A stretch of DNA of 64,000 bases, from NCBI GenBank assembly GCA_015178975.1, contig WHVD01000016.1, forward strand, positions 248,001-312,000. Reading direction: 5' to 3'. Under the pieces are notes generated by a model. That model was not told where the DNA came from and made no database searches. It saw nothing but the letters and a program-made list of their open reading frames with translations. Shown piece by piece: positions 50,316-58,001 of this stretch. Each line of letters begins with the position of its first letter. The stretch's first letter is position 1. The translations under genes were made by a program, and so were the position numbers. This DNA is from Hysterangium stoloniferum. Lineage: Eukaryota; Basidiomycota; Agaricomycetes; Hysterangiales; Hysterangiaceae.

Positions 50316-51406
50316 CTAACTGTGCTGCCGTTCCCTGTCTGTCAATGGAACATACTGGAGATATATAAGATGTGAATGGGTTCACAGTCCATGTTTTCCG
50401 AATGCGTACCTGGACTGCAAACAATTTCTTCCGCGTCACGTGTCCTTCTTTATCCTTGTCAACTTGAAATATGTCTTGGGAATAATTCCCAACGGGAATG
50501 AACATGCGTCCCGGGCTTGCCAATTGGTCTACCAGCGCTTGCGGGAGTGTGGGTGCCGCCGCGCCAACATGAATCACTTCGAACGGTCCTGTCATCTCTC
50601 TTAGCTAACGTCGCCATCACAAGAACTTTCCACGTGTCCTACCTGCAGATGGATAGCCTAAAAATTATCCTGTTTCAGAGAATCCATAAACAATGTACGC
50701 TTCCTCAAACCTTGTCTACCGTCTCCTGCCACCATTTCCAGCTCTTCTGCATCCATGGCCTGGGAAAGACCGTCCTTTTTGAGATTCTCGACGGACCATT
50801 CGACCAGCTCAGGAATGTGATCTATCCCAACGACTTTCCCCTTTTTATCTGCGTCTCGCGGCGCAACGAGGTGATAGAATACGGCACACGTATATCCACT
50901 CCCGCTCCCAACGTCCAATACTTTAGACCCCGGCTGGAGGAAGGGCAGAAGATTCTCCGCAGCGTGCGCGTGCTTGGATCATTTGAGATTCATCGATCGA
51001 GAGTTTATCGGATCACACACCATATGAGGAGCAGAAATCGTGGCACCGTAGCTGATGGACCTTTGAGGCGATCGAGTATATCGGTACTGTGCGTATATTA
51101 AATCAAGACAACGAGACGTACTGTGGCGAGTCCTGGTATGCGTCTCTCTTGTTAAGCACGTAATTGGCCCGGTCTACCTGCTTCATCGCCTTCTCGCAGC
51201 GGCACAACATCTACGATTAGCCGGACCATGGATGGAATGTCATGGACACATACTGTCAGTACTCTATCTGACGTTAATAGTCCATTCCTCTTCATGTTCT
51301 CGAGTAACTCGGTGTTGCTGGTTCCAGAACTGCGCCAGGCCATGTGAAGTAGTCGCTTAGAAGGCAGTGGTGATTTGAGGCAAGGATAAATGGTTCTAAT
51401 AAGCAT
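50316..51406 (-). CDS. PCM1: Protein-L-isoaspartate O-methyltransferase
   Basis: Minus-strand gene, upstream ATG 51404-51406, stop TAG 50316-50318. The core matches [25 protein letters not shown], a middle exon with [11 protein letters not shown] (SAM-binding motif I), [20 protein letters not shown], then [19 protein letters not shown] and a last exon YVPLTDRE. The enzyme methylates isoaspartyl residues in damaged proteins to start repair. The standard start is the internal Met at 51341-51343; the upstream in-frame ATG adds 21 basic residues ([21 protein letters not shown]) that resemble a mitochondrial presequence, so dual targeting is possible. The last exon encodes nine residues. Confidence 0.93.
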
Positions 51407-52516
51407 GAAGTCAAGTCATGTGACATTATTTCATGACGCTATACACTGCACAACTAAGACAGTCTAGTCTATATAAGATTCTGCCAGTTCCTCAGTGATC
51501 TGTAGCTTGAGAACGATTGGCCTGTCAGAACTTGTGATCATGACGCATCATGACATGGAATCTAAGCGCCTCTGGGTGATATATGCTAGCTCAGCGAGAA
51601 CAACCAAAAACATACACACTCTGTTTGTCTCCAGATTCAAATATATCGAATCGATTTTATTACCGGGGCTTCAGTATATATGCAGTATTGGTGGAGAGGC
51701 CTCCTCGGCTCCATCAGGGATTTGCACACGTATACTTGTCGGGACGAGCGCCTATATCAATGGCTGAGCTTAAAAAATTGCACCCGCATAAATTCGTCTT
51801 CATCCTCTCTCCCCATCCCCTTCTTTCCGCATAACGGCACCTCGGTGAGCATCTCGTTCTTATCCCTTTGCAGGATGCACAACTGTGCAAAGTCGCGACG
51901 TGCCTCAGGGCACGCTGGGGTGAATTCCTCCGGGAACCATTCAAGTCTCTGAATTTTCTCTGTATTATTTGCGTAACTATGGCCGATTACTCATGCCACT
52001 TTTTTGTTTTGGGTTTTCCCAGTGGTCTCGTGACGACATGCCCTGGCAACGACTGGTGTATATCGATCGTATAATGTAGGTTGGTTCTATGGAGATGATC
52101 GTGACATGAGTCGCCTATCGCCAATATTTACAAGCGCACTGTTTGAAGAATCACTTGTTAAATATTATTTTGTTTGTGTCGGGTTGATGCAGGCTTTGGG
52201 CGAGCGTGTCTTACCTTGTTATACCCACACCACAGGAAAGGCATTGTGACAGGTTTCAATAATTCACTCGCGACGGTTACATGTCGTTTAAATTGCGGAA
52301 ACATCTTATGGAACTGGTCTGGTGAGTTTTCGAAACGGAAAAAGGCATTCACAGGAAGCATTTCTTCCGTGGTCCTCCATCTTGATCTAAGAAGTTAGAG
52401 CCAATTAAGCACACGTCCTCATACTTATAATTAGCGAGGGAAGTCTGGTACTCTGCTTCATTTCGTTGTGCAAGTGCCATCCGACTAGTATTTACAATAA
52501 AATCATGAGGATATCA
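51407..52516. other. 1.1 kb intergenic stretch
   Basis: Frames at 51495-51952 (plus), 51714-51944 (minus) and 52158-52398 (both strands) carry no domain or splice continuity. I see no gene before the tRNA-Lys cluster. Confidence 0.4.
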
Positions 52517-52613
52517 ATATATTTTGGTGCGAACTTTGAACTTCAATAATGTGCATATTTGGTAATGCTTAAAATTATTCTAACAGGATGGAAATGTAGT
52601 TGCTATCGATCAG

Positions 52614-52707
52614 GCCTCGCTAGCTCAACGGTAGAGCGTCAGACTCTTACAGTCCCTCTGACCGGGTAAGAGTCTGAAGGCCGCAGGTTCGATTCCTGCG
52701 CGAGGCA
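52614..52707 (+). tRNA. tRNA-Lys(CTT) with about 22-nt intron (copy A, intact)
   Basis: Acceptor GCCTCGC pairs perfectly with GCGAGGC, discriminator A. D arm GCTC..GAGC, anticodon stem TCAGA/TCTGA, T stem GCAGG/CCTGC with loop TTCGATT. The anticodon loop starts C-T-CTT-A, so the anticodon is CTT (lysine). An intron follows position 37; its end (TAAGAG) can pair with the anticodon region CTCTTA, as is usual for nuclear tRNA introns. It is the only fully foldable copy of the four. Confidence 0.92.
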
Positions 52708-53037
52708 AACTTTTTTTTACTCCGTAAGTCACGGGCCCCTCCCTTCCTACCAAGAAACCAGGTAATATATCTCTTTTTCCAAGCGCGTGAAATGTTTTTA
52801 AGAATTATGGAACTAGCCATTAAGTACCAAATACGTAGAACTATGTAGAAGCTAAAAGTTCGCACCCCACGATAAATTGACTTAGCCTTATGAATTTATC
52901 GTTTGTTAGTGTATATACTAGCAACGAAATTACTGGCAAATGAGTCTAGAATGAGGGAAAAAGTAGCGGATTCAAATGGAGAACGTGTACAACGGTGTAG
53001 TTGTTCAGTATCTGTTAGAATGTGACTGCGACCAGGT

Positions 53038-53121
53038 GCCTTGTTAGCTCAATGGTAGAGCGTCAGATTCTTACAGTCCCTCTGACCGGGAAGGCCGCAG
53101 GTTCGATTCCTGTGCGAGGCA
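53038..53121 (+). pseudogene. tRNA-Lys copy B, internal 10-nt deletion
   Basis: Same sequence as copy A with a few changes. Acceptor GCCTTGT/GCGAGGC still pairs with wobble, and the D and T arms are intact. It lacks TAAGAGTCTG, which in copy A is the end of the intron and most of the 3' half of the anticodon stem. A TCTGA word inside the old intron could replace the lost strand and would close a 13-nt loop with CTT inside, but that is not a normal anticodon arm. Probably not functional. Confidence 0.75.
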
Positions 53122-53489
53122 ATGTTTTTACTCGGGCTCCTTCCTACCAAAAGTTTTTATTGAACCAGATATTTATCTCTTTTTCCCGCCGCGTGAAATA
53201 TTTTCAAGCATGGAACTAGTCTAGGGACTCGGCTAACAGATCAGAGCTAAAACAAGGATGCCAGGTGCAACTTGTACACATTTTTGGAGATGCTACTCGG
53301 TAAGTCTACGCATGTCTATAGTACACACCCGTGTTGCTGTCCGCAGAAGTTATCGGGCCCGGTTTCCGCTCCCAAACATCGGCCTACCCAACCGTATATA
53401 ATAGCAGTTTGAGTATTTCAGCGTCGATAGAATCGCTGAGAAACTTTTTCTTACTAGACTACGGGTATATAAGAAAATACAAAAATATA

Positions 53490-53582
53490 GCCTCACGCGG
53501 GAGTCGAACCCGCAACCTTAAGACTCTCACCCGGTCAAAGGGACTGTAAGAATCTTACGCTCTACCGATTGAGCTACCGATA
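53490..53582 (-). pseudogene. tRNA-Lys copy C, acceptor stem lost
   Basis: On the minus strand the D arm, anticodon stem (TAAGA/TCTTA, compensated relative to copy A), intron and T arm (GCGGG/CCCGC) are well kept and the anticodon is CTT. However, the 5' acceptor strand reads TTATCGG where GCCTCAC is needed to pair with GTGAGGC. Without an acceptor stem it should not mature. Confidence 0.75.
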
Positions 53583-53911
53583 ATACCTACATTCTGAACC
53601 AGGACACCACCGTTGTAACGTTCTGCATTCGAACCTGGTATTTATTCCAGACTTATTTGTCATACTACACCCTAATTTTGTTGTACCAGTGTATACAGTA
53701 ACAAAAAGATAAATTCACAAGTCAATATATCTTGGTGCGAACTTTGAGCTTCTACATAGCGATGGATATGCATGTTTGGTACTCAATGGCCGGTTCCATA
53801 ATGCTTAAAAATATTTCACGCGCTTGGAAAAAGAGATATATGTATCTCGCTCAATCAATAGTAACTGTTGGTAGGAAGGAGCCCGTGATTTAAGAAAATA
53901 CAAAAAATATA

Positions 53912-53955
53912 GCCTCACGCAGGCGTCAAACCCGCAACCTTACGACTATTACCCA
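53912..53955 (-). pseudogene. tRNA-Lys copy D, 3' half only
   Basis: Only the T arm and 3' acceptor strand (GGTTGCGGGTTTGACGCCTG, GTGAGGC) remain, with the T loop C changed (TTTGACG). The 5' half is replaced by unrelated sequence after about 53955. It marks the broken outer end of the right arm of the inverted duplication. Confidence 0.7.
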
Positions 53956-54022
53956 TAGTAATAGCACCCCTTGTGCGCTGTTCCACAGTTTCATTAATAT
54001 CTCCGGGCTGTCTCGCAAAAGT

Positions 54023-56232
54023 TTAGAACCAGGCTATTGCTAATACAGAAGAACCGCGCTCACCACAGCCCCGGAAACACGGCTTCCGAGAATCGCTGTA
54101 CAGTAGCACTGCTGCCTTCGCATTCCATCTGCTCCGAAGTTCTGTGCCTTTGAAATTCAGTGTCACGCTTGAGCGCGAAGCCGGGACCCGGAACATCCTG
54201 TTTAGTAGGTCATTCGCGACACAAGGTGCAAAAATAAATAAACATGCGCCCTTATTCTGTGATCTGTTTGATATTGGTAAAGACATGGATCAAAAAGCAC
54301 AAAGTCTACAATACCGTCCACTCACCTCAATACCCTCATATCACAAATCGTCGTATTTCTACATCCTCCCTCATCATCACATTGTTGCACATCTCCCCCT
54401 CGTGATAAACGCTCATTGAACAATTGAAATGCTGTGTTATTGCTCTCGAACACTTCCGTGAGTATGTACCAGAATGCAGCGTCAAGGGGAGAGCTACCGG
54501 CAAGCGGCGGTGTAGTGAGGGGGCCATAGGACTTTCGAGCAGAGTAGTAGAATTGCCAGGTTGCTAAGAGAGGATAAGATCCATGTAATTGATTAAAACA
54601 AGGCTCACGTTTCGTTTGGAAATTTGGATCAGAGGTGTTTGCTTTGGCAGTATCAGGATTTCGAACAGTTGGAATGGTTACATCTCATTCTGGACGCACT
54701 GATGAACACTTTCATATCCATAACTTCCAGCGTATCCGGATCAATATCGTATAGCTTGAAAGCAGGATTGCCACCTATGTTATATGCATGCTTGAGTATC
54801 CCTTTCCCATCAACATTATAGAAAAATATCCCACTTGTAGGCGTCAAAGCTGGACCAATAAAAGCAATGCTATCCGCCGTTTCCACCGTTTGGTTGTCAT
54901 AGTCTGAGTACGTGATCTCAAATTGATCCTACCAAGGGGTAAGATAATTCATAACACGAAGGTGAGGCAGATGATGTATAAACACACCTTGTGACTATGC
55001 CTGTAAAAATGCGTTGTAATTGTACGTTTATACCGTTGCACAATCTGGTCTGAGTAATTGGACTTCCAAAATTCAATATCAGTTATCAAGGCTAAGTCGT
55101 TAAATCATCTCCGAAACACTCTTTACTAACCTGATTATGGAATATGTCGGCTGTACCCAAAGGAATATGTCCAAATAACCAAGCACGTTCGTTTGCATCC
55201 TCAGCGGCTTGGAGTTGATCCACGATGACGATGAATGCCATGATGCCATTTGGATCAGCACTGAGCGACATGAGCGAATGGTTTATAGATGTACTGTAAA
55301 ACTTACGGCATGTTGTCAGTGTCATACAACCAGAAACTGAGGTGAATTAAATGATTCGATTGGAAAGCAAAGCAGCTGATTAGCACACTTTGAAGGATAC
55401 CTAGAAAGGGGCTTTATTTAATACGAACTTCAATATCTTCAGAGACTGTCGTAATACCAGTACTGAGTGTTGATAGAGATAAGTCTGTGTTCCCATTAGA
55501 CTGAAAAAAATGTTGCTGCGAGAATTTGCAAACCGGAGGTTAAGATCCTTAATAACTACGCTGTATGATCCGGAGATATGGTCGAGCTGATTTGCTGCCT
55601 AGAATGGATCCATCGCTAAATCAGGGGTCAAAGGCCGTATACATAACAGGAAGCTGACTGAAAAGCTAACCTTCCATCCTGCACTTTGTGTGTCAAATAC
55701 CCATTGCGCGTCGAGCGATGTGGTCGTATCATTTCTTGGAAAGCCATTGACTGGGGCGCTATCGCTGGATGTAGGAAGGCATTCAGATCTATGTTCGATT
55801 AAAAATGAGGGCAACGTTTTTTTTTTTTTTGTAATTTGGGGAAGGAATATATTTCAAGGGGAGACGAGACATACCAATCGCTCCAAAGACGGGAGCACCT
55901 ACCTTTGCCGCCATTTGAGCGTTCCAGGCTTTTAGATCTCTTACACCTTCCCTACATATATATTTCTCGTCGAATCACGTCTTATCAAATTAGCTATGTC
56001 GCATCTTCAAGGGAGTTTGTTCCGTTAGGGTATTGGTGTTTCTTTTTCGATACTCACAGAAAACGTCGCTCTTGATCCAAATTCATTCATCGCGCTCAAA
56101 AGGCTATCAGCGAGCACAAGAGGACTATCACATTTATGGTTTCCAAACGGGCCAGCAGGCTCTGTAACAGGGTCTGTTGTCAGCGAAATTGCGACAGCAG
56201 ATGTTCTTTGTGCAATTAGCATCTGATGGACG
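54023..56232 (-). pseudogene. Acid sphingomyelinase-like metallophosphoesterase, degenerate
   Basis: Minus-strand exons in order: DANCTKNICCRNFAD, PAGPFGNHKCDSP, DLKAWNAQMAAKVGAPVFGAIG, DSAPVNGFPRNDTT..QWVFDTQSAGW, NQLDHISGSYSVV, ISINTQYWYYD, NFWLYDTDNMP, LQAAEDANERAWLFGHIP, AFIGPALTPT joined to SGNPAFKLYDIDPDT, and FYYSARKSYGPLTTPPL..NTTICDMR. This is the secreted sphingomyelin phosphodiesterase-like family. Defects: a 1-nt frameshift between CCRNFAD and PAGPFGN (about 56178); no FTGDV metal-binding exon, the expected place having stops; no GNHD exon in frame before DSAPVN; and the N-terminal saposin part and signal peptide are absent, the gene stopping at about 56232 where CpG-poor DNA begins. 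The 3' end is uncertain (54023 or about 54330). Confidence 0.65.
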
Positions 56233-57000
56233 TATGTACTTTAGCACCTATAGTTAAAACTCAGACACTTTTACCTTGTAACCATGACTTACCCAGACAC
56301 CCTTTCTAGTGTCCTGTAAGTTGTGATTGAGGGATCATCTCAAGCCATCTTTGAATGGCTTCCAACTTGAATCTATGACAACCATTTAGCTTCAAACTGT
56401 ATAGTCAACACTAGGACTACTATCAACTTCCACTAGCATCTTGTGTCACTCGAATCATCCTTCCTCCCCTTCAACTCATTACTTCATTGACTCATTCTAG
56501 GGAATTGTATGTTAAAAGGATAGAATAGAAGGGGGATCGGGGCACATAATAGTGACCCTAGTGGACAAATAGACCACCACTCGGACACAGACACAGACTG
56601 GTTACCAGAAGTAACCGAACTCAGATGACTGCATACTGGACAGAGTCACAGACATGGATAGGGACTATTATGGATACATGTGGGTACATAATGTTCTGAA
56701 CCACAAATTCCAACATTGTACCATAAGGTTGATCCCATTTCCCCTTAATTTTCTTAGTAGTCCTACTGCTAAGATTAACTGAAACTATTTCCTTTCTATA
56801 TTACACTTTGATAGTCAATACATTGTTACTAGGGAATCGTACTGCAAGGTCAATTCCCTTTCTTTTAGTCATCTTAGTCATCTTACTACCACTAAAGTTG
56901 ACTAAGGTTATTTACCTTCTATATTGTAATTTGATAGTCAATATATAGTTGTCTCATACCTAAATGGTTGATATTCTTCTTACATAGAATGGTTAGAACT
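56233..57000. repeat. CpG-poor intergenic DNA with a diverged tandem duplication of about 120 bp
   Basis: No gene. Two consecutive segments, about 56726-56826 and 56846-56950, align along their length: AAGGTTGATCCC versus AAGGTCAATTCCC, then CTTAGTAGTCCTACT versus CTTAGTCATCTTACT, TTTCTATATTACACTTTGATAG versus CTTCTATATTGTAATTTGATAG, ending AGTCAATA. The region may derive from a decayed retrotransposon LTR or leader, given the gag relic that follows. Confidence 0.5.
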
Positions 57001-57480
57001 TCCACAACTCTTCACACCAACTCATGTGGATGAAAGTGCAGAAATATGATACATGCTATTGGAAATGTCATGCTGAAATTTCCCAAGAAAATCTGATGGA
57101 ATGTTCTCAAAACAACAAGGCATCAAATAGCAAGTCTTCTGGAAACAATTCTGGCAATAATAATATGGGCAAATCTAATTCTGACTGGAAGAATGACAAA
57201 AAATCCACAAATATTGTAATAATAAGGGCAAACAGTCGACTTCCAAAAAACCTGACATGTCTCATTTGTTAGGTTCTGACAGAAAGCTCACACCCAAGGA
57301 GAAACAGTGACACATAGATAACAACCTCTGCCTATTCTGTGGAAAAGGTGGACACAAGGTTTTCTGAATGCATTATCAAAGCAAACTCTTCCAAGCCTCA
57401 TATGGCAACTACCTCTATGGCAATTACATCTAAAGAGAAACCCACCAGAGTCAAAAAAGAGTAAGCAACCCTCCATATTC
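57001..57480 (+). mobile_element. Ty3/gypsy-type Gag relic
   Basis: A plus-strand frame reads YDTCYWKCHAEISQEN and an Asn/Ser/Lys-rich linker (SKSSGNNSGNNNMGKSN). In the next frame comes LGSDRKLTPKEKQ-stop-HIDNNL, then CLFCGKGGHKVF-stop, a CCHC zinc knuckle whose last Cys is lost by a stop or frameshift. The motif order (YW.., K-L-T-P-E-E-R-x-R-R, NNLCLFCG..GH) is that of Gag proteins of Agaricomycete gypsy elements. Several stops and frame changes show it is dead; protease, RT and integrase are absent. It lies just downstream of the NLR gene. Confidence 0.65.
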
Positions 57481-57722
57481 TGCACAGACAGAGGTGGGGC
57501 ATATACTACATGTCATCTCATGATTCTGTGGATTAACTGTGCTCACAGATAAGGTAAATATTATAAATTCAGGGGAAATCAGGACCATAATGGATATCTA
57601 AATTTACCATGATATAAATACATTTAACTAAAGTTTTTAGTGATATCTTTAAAAAAAGCAGTGAAAAAACAAGAAAAAACATAATAATACATGACAACCT
57701 CCAGGTGTTCTACATCAATCCA
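57481..57722. other. AT-rich spacer between gag relic and NLR repeats
   Basis: 240 nt, AT-rich with A-runs (AAAAAAAGCAGTGAAAAAACAAGAAAAAAC). No CpG-rich or coding signal. It should contain the original 3' flank of the NLR. Confidence 0.4.
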
Positions 57723-58001
57723 TCAACTCAGCCAAAGATATGGCCCTGCCAAGTTGGCCCTGCCACTCAGAGTGTCTGGGTGTTCAGTGCCTGGGATCCA
57801 CTCACTGACCTCTGGCAGCTGCACCTCCAATTGTTCTGCATCAGTCCATCTGCCCAGCTGGTGATATGTGCCAGGTAGGTTGGCCCTGGCTCTCAGAGTG
57901 TCTGGGTGTTCAGTGCATAGGATCAGCTCACCAACCTCCAGCACCTGCACCACCAAGTTGGCCTTGGCTCTCAGAGTGTCTGCACATTCAGTGCCTCAGA
58001 T
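57723..58001 (-). pseudogene. Decayed TPR units downstream of the NLR stop
   Basis: Immediately after the stop codon at 58002-58004 the minus strand still reads repeat fragments: a second stop, then ADTLRAKANL, an internal deletion of about 16 residues, VQVLEVGELILCTEHPDTL, GTYHQLGRWTDAEQLEVQ, then a more diverged unit (SEWIPGTEHPDTLSGRANL) that ends in a stop. The original array was therefore at least two units longer, and its end has been decaying. Confidence 0.75.

Larger units (their letters stand above)
52517..53960. repeat. Inverted segmental duplication carrying four tRNA-Lys copies
   Basis: Order on the plus strand: tRNA copy A (+), spacer of about 330 nt, copy B (+), centre, copy C (-), spacer of about 325 nt, copy D (-). 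The A-B spacer is repeated in reverse complement as the C-D spacer, with shared words such as CTCTTTTTCCAAGCGCGTGAAAT, AGCTTCTACATAG and ATAAATTCA...AGTCAAT. The word CAATATAT[TC]TTGGTGCGAACTTTGA occurs left of A (52517) and again inside the C-D spacer (53725); its inverted form lies right of A (52840-52866), so copy A is also flanked by inverted repeats. The arms differ by many substitutions, so the event is not recent. Confidence 0.75.

Noticed and set aside
53038-53121. Second functional tRNA-Lys
   Set aside because: The 3' half of the anticodon stem is deleted; annotated as pseudogene.
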